Assembly (NCBI GenBank): GCA_000729835.1
Contig: JFHB01000040.1
Location: forward strand, 1-64,000
DNA: 64,000 nucleotides
From: Atkinsonella hypoxylon
Lineage: Eukaryota > Ascomycota > Sordariomycetes > Hypocreales > Clavicipitaceae
Direction: 5' to 3'
Made by a program: the position numbers and the translations under genes
Shown here: in pieces, positions 1-12,386 of the stretch
Layout of the letters: every line of letters starts with the position of its first letter
Numbering within the stretch: position 1 is the first letter of the stretch
The notes under the pieces: model-generated
The model's database searches: none
Seen by the model: the letters and a program-made list of their open reading frames with translations, nothing else
Told to the model about the DNA's origin: nothing

Positions 1-1092
1 ACTATACCTGAGCTTGAGCAATACAATCTTGCCATCATGACATCCGCATATAATCTGCCCGGGCCGTCGGCGCGTCGAAATAGGCAGTTTCCTTGAAGCT
101 GGCGTGGACGATCCGTCTCAATTATTTAGCCTCGGAGGATCTGCGACGGAGATTAGCCAGAAAAGGGAAGGCAAGTCTAAAGAGAGCTGGCCAACGTGAG
201 ATTGACCGTCGGGCTGGTATTATGTTGACAAGAGCGCGGCCTCGTACCTCGGGCATCGTGGCCTTCGGAGGCCCCCTTTGCAATTTCGCCTACGAAGAGA
301 TCGCACATCTCTTCAAGAACTTCATTTTTACGTTTCATCACTCAGTTTATGATTTCTTCCGCTAGCAAAAGTCAATATACCATTTGCCGCGCAGCATGTT
401 AGAATAAGAATGAGTACTCGGCAAGTAGCGACTGTTGTGCCAAGCATGATTGCGGATACCCTTGCTACCATGGCCTGCACTTGGTATAATCGACTCACGA
501 AAGGGCTGACTGTTTCTTCACGAGTGACTGGTGCATACACAATCTATAGGGAAAATGGAGGGAGCTCAGCACCTCATTTCAGTTCCTTCTTGACACAAGA
601 TGTGTGAGAAGTGCAGGTGAGTGCGGAGAATACAATGGTCACAGGTTCCTGCTTCCATAAGATAAATTCGACAGCTCATTATGTGCGTTTCCGGGTTTCA
701 AGGCAGAATTATGAGAGGTACGGTGTGCATGCGGTGATGATCTGATGTGACGGATCCGTCATTACAGAATTGGACACTAGACTTATACGGCGTGCGCGAC
801 ATTCCATGAGAGTTGGTGGTACCGGTTTTAATGGGACGACCTGCTACTCTATCATCACCTGCAGCGAACCACCAAGACAAGCCGTGCCTCTTTCTCAGGA
901 TGGTGGTCCTGATGAGGAGACGCTGGGGATAGAAGCGCAAATCTCAAGACCAGGGCAGGCAAGCCCATGGCGCACTCTTCTTACTCTCAGTATAAGTGAG
1001 TTCGAAATGGCTGAAATCCATCATTCCACGAACTGTGGGCATCTCCCATTCAAGCAAGAGAAACTGAGCAAGAATCTTTGAAGGGGTAACCT
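1..1092. other. intergenic, no supported gene
   Basis: I see no convincing coding region here. Short open frames on both strands overlap each other and carry no recognisable motif. An open frame entering from the left edge stops at about position 105 and could be the tail of a gene outside the window, but it is too short to judge. The stretch ends at the 3' side of the minus-strand oxidoreductase gene. Confidence 0.5.
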
Positions 1093-2178
1093 TCATTGGT
1101 CAGACATCAGCACAAGAGGGCTTGCCGCGACCCTGTGTGCTTCCATATTGAGCGCATCAATCTCGGCTTGAACCAAGGGGATTCCACTCTTGCGTCTTTC
1201 CTGCTCGGTGAGCTGCTCGATCTCGCCGGGGAAGTAGATTCTGTCCACGCCTGCTGCCTTTTCTGACCCGACAACCCTTTCATACAAGTACTTCATGCGA
1301 TCTCGGAACTCTTCAAGACCCATAAGCAGATCTGGCTTGATCGCAATGAGAAGATGGCCTACATCGGCCGGTTTAGACGGATCATAAGGCCCGGTGACAT
1401 GGCCTGCGAACGCGGATCCAGACAGCACGCCCGAGAAGACGTCCATCATGATGGACAAGGCCGAGCCCTTGGGGCCGCCCATAGGTAACATGACGCCACC
1501 CAGTGCAGCTTCAGGATCGTCTGTAGGACGGCCGTCGGAGTCAAGAGCCCAGTCCAGCGGGATCTTCTCGCCCCTTCGCTTGGCCCTGTATATCTTGCCC
1601 CGGGCCGCGACAGACGGCGCCATGTCGAGGATGAAGTTGGGCATGGCACCCTTCCCGGGCGCTCCGCACGCAATGGGCGACACGCCCATCAATCTGCTCT
1701 TCCCTCCGTACGGCGGCAGTGCGGGACTGGAATTGGTGAAGACGAGGCTCATCATGTCTGCGTCCAGGGCCTGTTGCACCACCCACGCTGACATGCCGAA
1801 ATGGTTCGAATGCTTGACGCTGGCCATGCCGATGCCGTATATTCTGGCTGATTCGATTGCCGCATCCATGGCGCGATGGGTCGCTACGAAGCCGAAGCCG
1901 TTCCGGGCGTCGACCTGAGCTACTGCTGGGGTGACTTGGTTGACTTGTGGTTGCGCCGTTGGATCCATCACGCCCTGCCTGATTCTTTCCATGTACGAGG
2001 GTATCCTGCTCATGCCGTGGGTATCGACACCTCTTAGATCAGCGGCAATGAGGCATTTCGCGATGATGTCGGCGTTGTCTGCTGGGACATGATTGCCCTT
2101 GAGAATATCGGCAACGAATCGCTTTGCCTCGTTTGGTGAGACGTGTTTGCGGGCTTGCTCGGCAGGTTCGCTCGCCAT
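1093..2178 (-). CDS. Ldh2-family malate/L-lactate-type dehydrogenase
   Basis: An intronless 361-residue protein of the Ldh2/malate dehydrogenase-like family, which are NAD(P)-dependent oxidoreductases unrelated to the Rossmann-fold malate and lactate dehydrogenases. The family signatures are visible: VDTHGMSR near residues 51-58 with the conserved His-Gly, KHSNHFG at 122-128, and TNSSP near 148-152 followed by a PPYGG loop. The length matches the usual 330-370 residues. The first ATG of the frame gives an N-terminal helix beginning MASEPAEQ, as expected for a cytosolic enzyme; I see no signal peptide. Members act on malate, lactate, ureidoglycolate, sulpholactate or related 2-hydroxy acids, and the sequence alone does not fix the substrate. 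It stands alone with no pathway neighbours, so context does not help. Confidence is high for the family and low for the substrate. Confidence 0.9.
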   Translation of the reverse strand: MASEPAEQARKHVSPNEAKRFVADILKGNHVPADNADIIAKCLIAADLRGVDTHGMSRIPSYMERIRQGVMDPTAQPQVNQVTPAVAQVDARNGFGFVATHRAMDAAIESARIYGIGMASVKHSNHFGMSAWVVQQALDADMMSLVFTNSSPALPPYGGKSRLMGVSPIACGAPGKGAMPNFILDMAPSVAARGKIYRAKRRGEKIPLDWALDSDGRPTDDPEAALGGVMLPMGGPKGSALSIMMDVFSGVLSGSAFAGHVTGPYDPSKPADVGHLLIAIKPDLLMGLEEFRDRMKYLYERVVGSEKAAGVDRIYFPGEIEQLTEQERRKSGIPLVQAEIDALNMEAHRVAASPLVLMSDQ

Positions 2179-3285
2179 CCTTTGATTTTATTGTGCAAGA
2201 TGAAGGATGCTTTAAGGTGGAAGATGGAAAGCATTGAAATTACCAGAGCGGCTCGATACCGTTTGCGTTCATGTGGAGCGTAATCTATACCGAGGCTGTC
2301 ACAAAAATTGCTTGTACATGTTTGGTAAGGCCGTCCTACATACATATTGGGCGACAATTATGGACTCATGGATATTGTCCAGAGAGAGCAACCACAATCC
2401 GGCAAAATCCTTAGAGGGCCCTACCGAAGAGGGCCTCGGCCCGTCGTGGTTGCTTTGACATCTTCGTCTTTCTGTTCCCATTCGTCGTTGGCTTAGCACC
2501 AACTTGTGGAAAGAAAAAGAAAGACAAAAAAAACAATGTGCAGACATACAACACTGGGTATTCGCTGGTCGTCACCGACCCAACTACTAATCCAGCGCTC
2601 GCCAGATTCTCATCGGAGATCGAACGGGATCCAGATCTTCCTGGCGGCTGTGGTCGTATGTGCCAGCTTTGTGCTCTATCCTGCTCTATATCGTTCAGAC
2701 TAGTCTAGTCAACTTACGGTTTGACAAATTTTACGTTGATACGGTCTCGATTATAGTTAGTTATCGCCGCACTCATGTAGTGTAGAATGGCTTAAAGATC
2801 GGATCAAGATTGCTCATTCAAGCGAACCGAAATCCGCGTTGACACTCACAAGGATGGATCAGCAACATCAGCCAGCGCCGCACCGCTGCCATTAACGCCC
2901 ACAGCCACGTGAAGGCGGACGTGGTTGATTTTAACTAATACGGGCAGAGAAGTACCTTTTACTCCGAGGTTTTAATTGGCCCTGTCGGTGCGAAAGTGTA
3001 GCCTTCTAGCACAGCGATGACATCATGGTGGGCAACTGAGCATCCGAAGCCCGGTAATACGACCAATGGGCTCCGTCACGTTGCGGATACGAGCTGAAGG
3101 AATCGAGCATCGAGCGCTTTACTTTGATTGACGATGTTACTTTTCCTTGGCTGTGTTTTTCTGTATCTCTAATATGCCAAGGATAAGCGCTTGTGCCGAC
3201 AGCGGTATGGCTGATATATCTCGACCACAGTTCAGATGAAGACATGCCACGAGTACGCATGAACGCCACACGAAGGACAAAAGCT

Positions 3286-3315
3286 ATTACCATTACCATT
3301 ACCATTACCATTACC
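3286..3315. repeat. (ATTACC)5 microsatellite
   Basis: Five perfect tandem copies of ATTACC. The unit differs from the fungal telomere unit TTAGGG, so this is a simple repeat and not an interstitial telomere. Confidence 0.95.
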
Positions 3316-4416
3316 AGGTACAGCAGAGGAGGGTTCGGGGAATTAAGAGTAAAACAGGCAGGTGCCCTGTTGGGAAGGCCGAATTGCCGGACAACTGCAT
3401 GCAGATATCAATGTCGTCATAGGCTCGACGAAGCTTGGAGTCCGACTGGCTAGAACTGGCACGAATGGCGACAAAAGGCCGAATTGTAGAAAACCCGGTC
3501 ATCGAGAAGGATGGGGATTGTCTGATGGCACTTGATATTTCCCACGGGACGGACAACACTGTCACTTGTACATCATCGCATCATCGATCTGCTCAGGCAC
3601 CTGCCGAATTGCTTTTTCTTTTCATGCTTGGCGTTTGGATCAAGTCTACAGAGAAAGACTGATAGGTTGTATATTATCTCATGATGACTCAGGATCCGGA
3701 TTGATTGCGACGCGGATACTGTACGGCAAGCCAAGCCCCCACGCGCCCCCGTCTGAATTTATGACGGGTTTATGCCATGTCAATCCATTTCCCTTGTCCA
3801 CGACCCTCTCGCAGGCGGGGGAGGGGCAAAATGCCAAGATAACTTGAGGTACTCGAGGTACTCGCGCCGGAAGTACCTGCCCCTCCCCTTCCTTGCTATG
3901 TCAAGAACATCTCCCCGACAGGATATGCTATACTGCAAGCTGTTACCATCATGGTGCTTGGATGGAGAACCCAAAAATCGTCATCTTATTTTCTTCTATT
4001 GCTTTCTTTTATTAATGGTGGAAATGCAGACTTGGGGACGTTTTGCGTAGTAGTTTGTGTCATTCGCCACTTAGTTTATTTGCTGCTTTGTACGCCGTAA
4101 AGATTTCTTTGTTATCCATGGTCTCTTCATCATGGTTCGTGAAAGCATAAATGCAGATCCGGGTTTGCGCGGCGGCCAGCGGTCATACGGAGCAGATCCG
4201 TAGCCGCTCGGAGACACTTCCGTTGCATAAGACGCTAGTACATGCCATGTGCGAGGTTGCAGTCTTGACACGATCAGAGACAATCAACAGGTAGGTTGCA
4301 CGAGTTTATCGGCGTCCTTTGATACTGTACCCCGTAGAATGAACCCTACAGGCTTGGTTGCCCCCAAGGTCCAAGGCCGTTCGCTGAACCGGCTTCATCG
4401 GCCCCGAATAGCTGGG

Positions 4417-4491
4417 CCCTGCCCTGCCCTGCCCTGCCCTGCCCTGCCCTGCCCTGCCCTGTCCTGTCCTGTCCTGTCCTGTCCTGTCCTG
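4417..4491. repeat. (CCCTG)9-(TCCTG)6 pentanucleotide array
   Basis: Fifteen tandem pentamers in one register. The first nine are CCCTG and the last six are TCCTG, with a single clean switch at about 4461/4462. Both blocks are uninterrupted. The array lies in gene-poor sequence and is not part of a supported gene, though open frames run through it because a pentamer repeat without stops stays open. Confidence 0.95.
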
Positions 4492-7400
4492 TCCCGCCAT
4501 GCACGTCAATCGCTGCTGCAGAGTCGAGAGCGCTGGCCAGTACCGGTCTGATCAGAGGCTTACCAGCCAAGGCTAGTTAATCAGTGAACGACAGGGCAAG
4601 AGCATAGCACGTCTATTGGCGCATTTTGGTTCCTTCCTAAGTCACCAGACACCAGACCTCAATGACTCACCTCAAGACATCAAGACACCGGGTATCTCCG
4701 AGCCCCTCGAATCCCGCCCTTTTTTACAACCACCCGCAATAAAAGCAATAAAAGCGTCCAGGGGCCTTGCTGATGCCGTCCTGTGCAACCAACCAGTCCG
4801 ACTCACATCGGTCCCTAGGTCGCCTCATTCGGCCAATGAGTTGGCACGCGACAGCGATCGCTCTGACGTCGGAGAAGCCACAGCTCAAGCTGGAGATGAT
4901 CTCCCGCTCCACCGCAACACCGGTGGCTTAGGGTCAGTCATAACTAGTCCATTGCACACAAAATCCAGCCCTGTGACAACCGATTCTTTCCACATGAGGA
5001 AGCCCGATAGAGTACTTCTGCAAACCGCCGAGGGTAAAAGAAAGAAAAAACAAAGTAGGGATCAAATGTCCAAGTCAGCCTTTGATAGCTACCAACTAGA
5101 CTGGAGTTATGCTCGGATTCGGCTGAATTCTCGGGCTATTGACGTCTGATAGCTTGTGATTACGAGTAATCTGGCACATATTCACCTGAGCGGCTCGTAG
5201 CGTTTGCCCAAGACAATATTTGATAAGACCAAATTAATGGCAAATGGGGCATTTGAGCGCAATACCAAGTAAGTCGTCACAGGTCAAGAGGGCTATTTAT
5301 TGTCCTGCTAATGTTGATCGTCTAGAACCTTTTAGCCGTGTCAATCTCAACGGATTGGCCAAGACTTTTTCTGGTATTTAAGAACTAGACCACCCTATCG
5401 GGACAGCAGCCACAGACGGCGCCTAAGTAGCGAGCTGAAATGCAAGACCAGGCCGCATAAAGACGGCACGATGATGACAGCGATTGGCGACAGCTTCGTC
5501 TATAACACTGTTATCCAGCGCTCGACTTTGGTGGTAAGAAAAGCTACTGGGATCGAGACACGAGTTCGTTCTAGTTCATTCTGACCGGTGGCCGATGTGG
5601 GGGACATGTTAAACTGCCGGTAGCAGGCAACGTGCCGCAACGTGCCTGGGTACACTTTTGACCAGTTGGCAGAGCAGCTAGCCAACAATAGCCACGTTGC
5701 ACGGTGCTATGATGTTATTAGGCGTTCCGCTGTTGTCTATCTGCAGCCACAGTCGTAGTGAGGCGGACGAACAGACAGCAGTTTCTGCGTATTTCTCATC
5801 AAAATCTGACAAGGCTTCATGGGCTGCGACAGACATGCGGCGAAATGGATTAGAATATAGTTACTGGATATCTTCCAATGAGAAGTCGAACAACTCCGGA
5901 ATACCGATGATATTGCCCATCATGTCCCGTAGCCTTATACGCTCAAGACACAGTTTTCAAATCATAGCATCAAAACGCCTTGCCAGCCCTGCTACGGGCT
6001 GCGATGAATGCACCAGGGAATCTCGACGGCTGCTTACAAGGCAATATCACAATCTGCATATGGGAGAAGGGGGCAATATGCGGTGGCGATGCTGGGTTGT
6101 AACTATCCTAATCCGATTTATATAGGGATACACTGTAAGTCTTACGGTGTTTAATAACTAAATTAAATTCATCATCGCTAGTACTAGCCCTAAATGCGTT
6201 ATAGGTTGTGTTTTAGCGAAAAAAGTTTCCGCAGGCTAACTACTAAAAGGTCACTTGAGGTTGCGCGCACGAGCAAGGGGGTTTGTGGGGCGAAGGTACC
6301 GCGTTGGAACCGTACTGGTTCAAAAGATAGTTACAGTCGTGGGTCATGACCGGCCACTTTTTTTCTCACGCGCATGCTGAGGGATTCCCTGATTTGAGCC
6401 CTCGCGACCACGTCTCTTCTCAGAAGCTCGGATTCGGATCGACGTAGCCTGCAAAGAAAGCAAGGGTAATTACGAAGTACACGGCAAGTCGTCCTCGAAG
6501 TGCCGCCTTGTGCCTTGTGCCTTGTGACGAGGCATTGACATGGATAATGGAGACCAGGCTGCGGCTATGCTTACGGTCACGGTTTGCCTCACTTGGGACA
6601 CATTGTTGACCCGATGAGCCATGGATACAGTAGTATAATATATATCACAGCTCGCTCCCGCCCGCCCGGCCTTCGAAACGTTGGCTTCGAACGGTAGCCA
6701 TACTCGGTGAATTTTTTCCCCATCCAACACGACGACTTTGGAACTCCAACGCCCTGTCGACCTTTAGCACTCTTGCTTTGCGCGCATGAATCGCGTGCCC
6801 AACCAAGCCCAGCGCAGCTCGGCCCAAGCTCAAGCCTAAAAGCCTAAGCATCAGCTTATATTGACGTGACGGCGCTGGGTCGACTCGACACCAGCGGACA
6901 AACGGGTCGCCGCCACCAAGCATAAGCATTCCTAAGCATTCCTGTCGTCCCCCACCCACCCAGTGGCCGTCGCTGCTCGGAGGGCAGACAGCGCCTGCGG
7001 CCGGTTTTCCTCGCGTCCATCGCCCGCGGCAGCCGACTCTGGCGAGCACCGACCGATCCGTCCCAGTCCTAGCTGAACTCGCATCGGCATCTCCACTCCA
7101 GAGCTATTCTCGACCAGTTTGCAGCGCGATTGGCGTCATACATCCTCCGTACTCGGTACCTACAGACAGCGCAGGCAGCCCGTCTGTTTAATGACTCGTC
7201 CGATCCCGCACCGAACCCCGGATTCTTCCAGTCAGTGTCTTCGGTGTGTCTTCGGTTCCCCGGGCATCTTGGCAGAGACACAGTAAGAGTCGGCTTTTCC
7301 GCCGACTGACATTAAAGAGAGTTTTATTTTTATTTTATTTTATTTTTCTTTCCAAATTCTCTCTGCTTCTGCTTTCGTGTTGCGAGCTCAAATCAGGCGC

Positions 7401-7541
7401 CTCTGCCCGCCTCCGCTTTTCCCCGGTTCCCCCTCCTCGCTCTTGTTGGGACTCTGCCTTGTTCTGTGGACCCTCTCGCCTATTTATACTTATTAATACG
7501 GACTACCCCACCGACCCCGTACGTACTCCATACAGTACGAG

Positions 7542-7604
7542 CACGCATCACGCATCACGCACCACGCACCACGCACCACGCATCACGCACCACGCATCAC
7601 GCAC
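7542..7604. repeat. CACGCAY heptamer array, nine copies
   Basis: Nine contiguous 7-mers of the form CACGCAT or CACGCAC, in the order T,T,C,C,C,T,C,T,C at the last base. It is followed by a C-rich CCGCAC-type stretch to about 7630. It lies some 400 bp upstream of the start codon at 7999, inside a pyrimidine-rich region that is probably the promoter or 5' leader of that gene. Confidence 0.9.
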
Positions 7605-7998
7605 CCGCTCCCGCACCCGCACCCGCCCGCAAAACACACCTTGCGCTTCCTCGTGTCTGCTGCTGCTGTAAGCTGAGTGAGACGGAACGTAACTGGACAC
7701 GCGGACCTGGCATTTATCTACATCGGTTCCCCGGCGGCCCTTTGCCATATCTCGTCCCTATCAGACCACCTTTCTTCGCCACTATAGCCAAGATTTGACA
7801 AAACGACTATCCGCGCTGGCGCTTCCCATCTCCTCTGCGTCCTCTCCCGAATCGCCCACCAAGCAGGTGCGGTGTCTGAACAATAGTCACGACAACACGA
7901 CCACTACTCCGACCATCACGGCAAGAACATCACCGTCACACCTCGCCGTTCCGCCAGCCTCGGCGCAAAGCAAAACCACGATTTCTTCCTCCGTCAAC

Positions 7999-8471
7999 AT
8001 GTCTCCCAAGCCAGAAGCAACTTACTACCTGGTTCCCAACCTGCGCGCTCTGGACCCCTCGGCGCAAGAGGTTGATCCCAACTTGCATACCTGGGTCCAA
8101 CCCATTGATATCGACGACGAGGACCTCATGTTTGGCGGCAAGTCCCTTAGCGCATGGTACGAGGAGGACAGGAGAAAATTGAGCAACGGGAGCGACGACG
8201 GTCGCAACGACAACAGCCGAGACGAGGAGCGGAGAGGCCGCGAGCGCGTCCGGCGTCAGTACGGCGCGTCAAAGAATCATCGGAAGTGAGCGTGTCCCCT
8301 TTTAGAAACCTCGCTTGCTTTTCCCTCCTCGACTTTATCTCTCATCTTTATCCGTCGGAGCATCACCTCGCATCCTCGAACAACCGCTTTGCGTCTCATC
8401 CTTTCTTCTCGATTACATACAGCCTACCATACCCGAACGACCAGATAGACTATGACGCTCTCATCGAATGA
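7999..8471 (+). CDS. small acidic hydrophilic protein, unassigned
   Basis: I do not recognise this protein. The start at 7999 has a good fungal context (GTCAACATGTC) and lies downstream of a long pyrimidine-rich leader. The N-terminal half is well structured in composition (YYLVPNLRALDP, then HTWVQPIDIDDEDLMFGG, then SAWYEEDRRK); the C-terminal half is charged, rich in Asp, Glu and Arg, and probably disordered. Unspliced, the frame stops at 8289 (96 residues). A donor GTGAGC begins at 8286, just before that stop, and an acceptor ACATACAG ends at 8422 after a pyrimidine tract. Joining 7999-8285 to 8423-8471 keeps phase and gives 111 residues ending in an acidic tail (YPNDQIDYDALIE). I favour the spliced form because the second exon is protein-like and phase-compatible, but no clear CTRAC branch site is present. 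It has no signal peptide or membrane segment. Confidence 0.55.
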
Positions 8472-8525
8472 TTTCTCATGTGCTCCATATCATTCTCCTA
8501 GAAATGGAGTCACCAGGCGTTTGGC

Positions 8526-8548
8526 TTTTTTTTTTTTTTTTTTTTTTT
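8526..8548. repeat. T23 homopolymer
   Basis: An uninterrupted run of 23 T on the plus strand, about 55 bp downstream of the proposed stop of the small gene at 7999-8471. It is probably in the 3' flank of that gene. Confidence 0.95.
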
Positions 8549-9148
8549 AACCCTCATATTGAGGCGGGGTTCTTTTAAGACTCCGGGTCAATTTATTTGG
8601 TTGTTGTTTTTTTGACATGTTATACTAGGGGTTGTACAGGACAGGGCAATTTGTTCATGACGCAGGACTGCGTCTGGAGGATAGATCGTAGACGGGTTAT
8701 CACCCAACACTGAATGGCAGAAATACCATAACTTTTTTTTTTCTTTTTTTTTTTCCCCATCTCTCCATATACATCTAATTGTGATTTGGGGCGTGGTGAA
8801 AGCATTTCCACGCGGGTGGGTTACATGGTGCGACGAAGGGGCGCGTGGTGCGAAATGGTTCATCGCGCTTGAAACGTTGGACGCCCATGACTCGCAGTGG
8901 TTTCAGGAACATGCGGTAAAAAGCAGCTGCACATGTGAGCATGCGCTGGATTCCGTGATAAGCTGCACCATCTACTTTCCCCAGACTTTGTTTCAATCGG
9001 TTGCCCATTCATCACGAGAACGCTAAAACACAAAGCAATCTTTATCCCCGAGATTGGCCCTCCCCGTCTCATTCATCCCTTACACGCCACATTTCCCAGT
9101 CAAACAACCAGAACCGAACTTATACATCCTACGAAACCACGTGGCGTC

Positions 9149-9197
9149 TTTATTTTTATTTTTATTTTTATTTTTAATTTTATTTTATTTTATTTTT
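9149..9197. repeat. TTTTTA / TTTTA low-complexity tract
   Basis: A run of TTTTTA hexamers that changes into TTTTA pentamers. It is pure A/T for about 50 bp and lies between two unremarkable GC-balanced flanks. Confidence 0.9.
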
Positions 9198-11230
9198 CCG
9201 TTACCTTTCCCGCTGAACTTGGGTTCTACGGTCTGGACTTGTGTGGGGGGCAGAGCATGGCGTCTGCGAAGGGGGTCGAACTTTAGTTTGGCGCGGGAAG
9301 CTGGGCAGGCCCCGTCGCATTGCGATGACCAACGCGGGAGACGGCGAGGCCGAACATGGCTTTCTTTTCTATTTTTACATTCTCCATAACTAGAGAAGGG
9401 CCCTGGCTGGCGTTGGTGTTTTACACGGAAGAGGATTTTGTTGCGGATTTTCATAGCATCTGGAATATCTTGAAAAGGAAAAATTCGCTGTTGCGACTCG
9501 CCCTTGGCACTGACTGGCTCGGGTATCAAGCGTGCGTATCTATCTTCATTTACATCTCGTATGTCCTCATGGGGGCAAAAAGCGTGCTGGGCTAGAAGGT
9601 AACTACATGATAACTAGTCCGAGGCCGCAACTAGGAGCTCTTAGCTGGGCACCACCCCTCGTGGCTTCAAGCCTAGCAACATCCACCTACTTATTTATTT
9701 ATTGGACCCTGCGTTCTTTAGCTGGCAGGATCCTCTCAGATGCCGCCAAGCTGTGATTTCCATAGCCACAGGGCATTCGCTGCCCAACTAGCTCGTTAAT
9801 CGTAGTCTAGCCCCTAATGCCAAGACTGGAAACGGGGACATCATGGCGCCAGGGGGAAAACTTCCTTTGTAGGAATCACAGGCTCGTACAGCTTGCGACA
9901 GTTGATCAAAAGCGCCAGTGCTAGATGTACTCGAGATGTACGATTAGATGATGATATTGCGGTGATCAACCATGAGACTGGTGTTTCTTTGGGGACCTTG
10001 CGGCTCTGAGAAAGACAGTTGCAGAAGCGAGAGCAATTTCAAGCCCGGGTAGTGCATATTTGCAACCCTTGTGATCGAGCACCATGGTATTTGCGCACCG
10101 CATAATGCACTGTGACGCTCACGTTACCCCCATACGGTGGGAGGCATATCAACTTCGTCTGAGGCGACACTCTCGTCGCCGGCTTCGGCAAAACAAAACA
10201 ACTCACGGGAGGGCACCATGCGCTGCTTGGAAGCCCCGTGGTGAAAGGGACTGCTAGCTTGATTGTGAGGCTCAACCCTCGCGCTATGGGCTTGAATGAT
10301 ACGGATTGTGTTGAGAAGGAGTAGCAGCAATAGTACCTTACCTTGCATGCAACGCTGTGACTGAGCTAGATTGCAAGTACTGTATAGCATTGTGCCCGCG
10401 GTACAAATTAGAAAGCGCCGGAAACACCCGGTCTTTTTCCATCAAGATCTTCAAGGAACACTTTGCTGGAATCTCGTCTAGGCATATCATAAAAGTCCTT
10501 TGGCCTGACTGAGACGAAGACTATTCTTGAAGACTTAGCTGCCCTCTTTCCAGCAATGCAAGGTTTGATGGTACCTCCTGATATAGAAGGGTTCGCCGGC
10601 CTGGTTATTGAATATCACAGCCATATTATACCTAGGCAAGAGATAGGCTGATACTGGATTGCTGAACGAACATGTCCAAATCTAGACTCATCAGCTGCTC
10701 GGTCTGTTCAAGAGCCAACAGCAGTGAGATAAGAAGGCAACCCGGTCCGCGACGAAACCGAACGTTTCAGCAGCGAAAAGCTTCGGCCTTTGATATGTCT
10801 AGGGGCCCTCGCCCATCTTCATCTCAGTGTACATGGTCCAGGCCTGATGCTATCATCCGAGAGGATAGCGATGAGCATTATTCTCATAACCCGTAGTAAA
10901 GATGAATTAGCAGCATGGCCGACTTGGACTGGATTGCCGCCGTTCACCCTGCACATGTTACTTTTTCTTTTCGTTCCACAATGTTCATGAAAACACCAGA
11001 GTCAAATGTACCAAGGAGCTCCAAGCAGCTATTTAAATGGAGACGACGGGCAAAAGACGCATGCCGGTACATGGCGTCGCGCGAGAGTATTGTATGGTCG
11101 AGGCCATCGAGGTGCGGAGAGCTCTCAGAGCCTTAGATCCAGCGACGTAAGCGGAACGAGGAGGCTGGAGAGGTTTCCATGCCAAAGGTCTAATGATGTA
11201 GCAGAAGACTATCAGACCAGAGCCCTCATT

Positions 11231-11261
11231 GTTTTTTTTTTTATATATAAAAAAAAAAAAC
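11231..11261. repeat. near-perfect T/A inverted repeat
   Basis: A G, eleven T, ATATAT, twelve A and a C. The centre TATATATA is a palindrome flanked by T10 and A11, so the 31 bp can fold as a hairpin or cruciform. It sits in a gene-free stretch. Confidence 0.85.
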
Positions 11262-12386
11262 ATCTGGTGTTGTTTTCTGGACCCCGCAATTTCTCCCGCC
11301 CCTTGTTCTTCGCCGCGACATCTTCAGCCACTGGACACTTCGCCGCCCCAGCAGACGCAGGACTGTGGATCTATCCGTAGATCTGCTAAAGTCAATCGCC
11401 AGATTTTCGTGAAATCCCGTGCTATAGTTACACTTGAACTTGTTTGGGAAGGTATCTACCGAGGTCGGTAGGTACCCAAGTAAGTAGCTAAGTTGAGACG
11501 ATGTAGAGGACTTGATTAGAGCATACATTGGAAAAAAGGAAAACGAAAAGAGGACAAGAGGAAGCGGAAGAAAAGGGAAATGGAAATAGGAAGAGAAAAA
11601 CAGCCGCTGGCAAATCAGATTTTTTTTTTTAAAAAACTTTATCCCATGGACGTAGTTACATTTTCCCAAAAAAAAAAGGATCAAGAATTACATCGTAAAA
11701 TGCAACTCTGAATTATTCTACAGTGTTTTGCAGGAGCGATTTAGGCCAATCATTGTATCATAATCTGAAAAAAAAAAAAAACGTACGAGGGCCAACCCCT
11801 TGGCCGTGCAAAGGCAGCAACTGGGTCGCGAATCGGCTAGTAAACCAATCAGAATTGACGTCTGGGTGCGGTACAAAGTACCCGCCACGATATTTGCGAA
11901 GCTATAGTTCAACACTGTATCTTCGGGAAAAAGTATATGACAGTACGTCACAAATTTCGTTGACCAATAGCCCAATGACCTTCACAAATCTAGTCCCAAT
12001 GCGAGAGGCTAAGCTAATAATCGCCTCTCCGTAGGACGGGCTCATTGCGGTGCCAAGCGGGAAGCTACGCTTTCTCCGAGCGGCCCTGGTTAAACGACGG
12101 AAAGCCCAGGCGAAGCTCTGGTTCCCTTGATGAAAGGTAGTATAATAAATGTCATTCAATTGCATTATTCATATTTCATCACTAAAACATCAATGTCCTA
12201 GTTGCCCGCGAGATCATACGGCAAATTTGCGTATCGTATTGTTACGCGTCGATTCAACGCACTACGTCTGCATATCTTTTGTAAAATACAATCGGGTTGA
12301 AAAATGACCAGCGCATCGATCGCTTTGCCCCGACAACACCCATCCATCCGACCGATGAAGCCGGCCCGGCATCTTCGTCTTCAAGT

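Larger units (their letters stand above)
2179..7998. other. gene-poor intergenic with microsatellites
   Basis: No gene can be supported in these 5.8 kb. The stretch holds a hexanucleotide repeat (3286-3315), a pentanucleotide repeat with an abrupt variant switch (4417-4491), and a minus-strand patch at about 5690-5950 whose reading frame looks protein-like but is broken by stops. From about 7300 the plus strand becomes pyrimidine-rich and is probably the promoter and leader of the small gene at 7999. Most open frames here are overlapping pairs on opposite strands, as expected of non-coding sequence. Confidence 0.5.
8472..12386. other. gene-poor intergenic with homopolymers
   Basis: No gene can be supported in these 3.9 kb. 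It holds a T23 tract (8526-8548), a second T-rich run near 8732-8756, a TTTTTA-type AT repeat (9149-9197), and a near-perfect T/A inverted repeat (11231-11261). Long open frames across the homopolymers reflect Phe/Lys runs rather than genes. Confidence 0.5.

Noticed and set aside
93..365. Plus-strand open frame of 90 codons near the left edge
   Set aside because: No recognisable motif or start context, and a rival frame on the other strand overlaps part of it.
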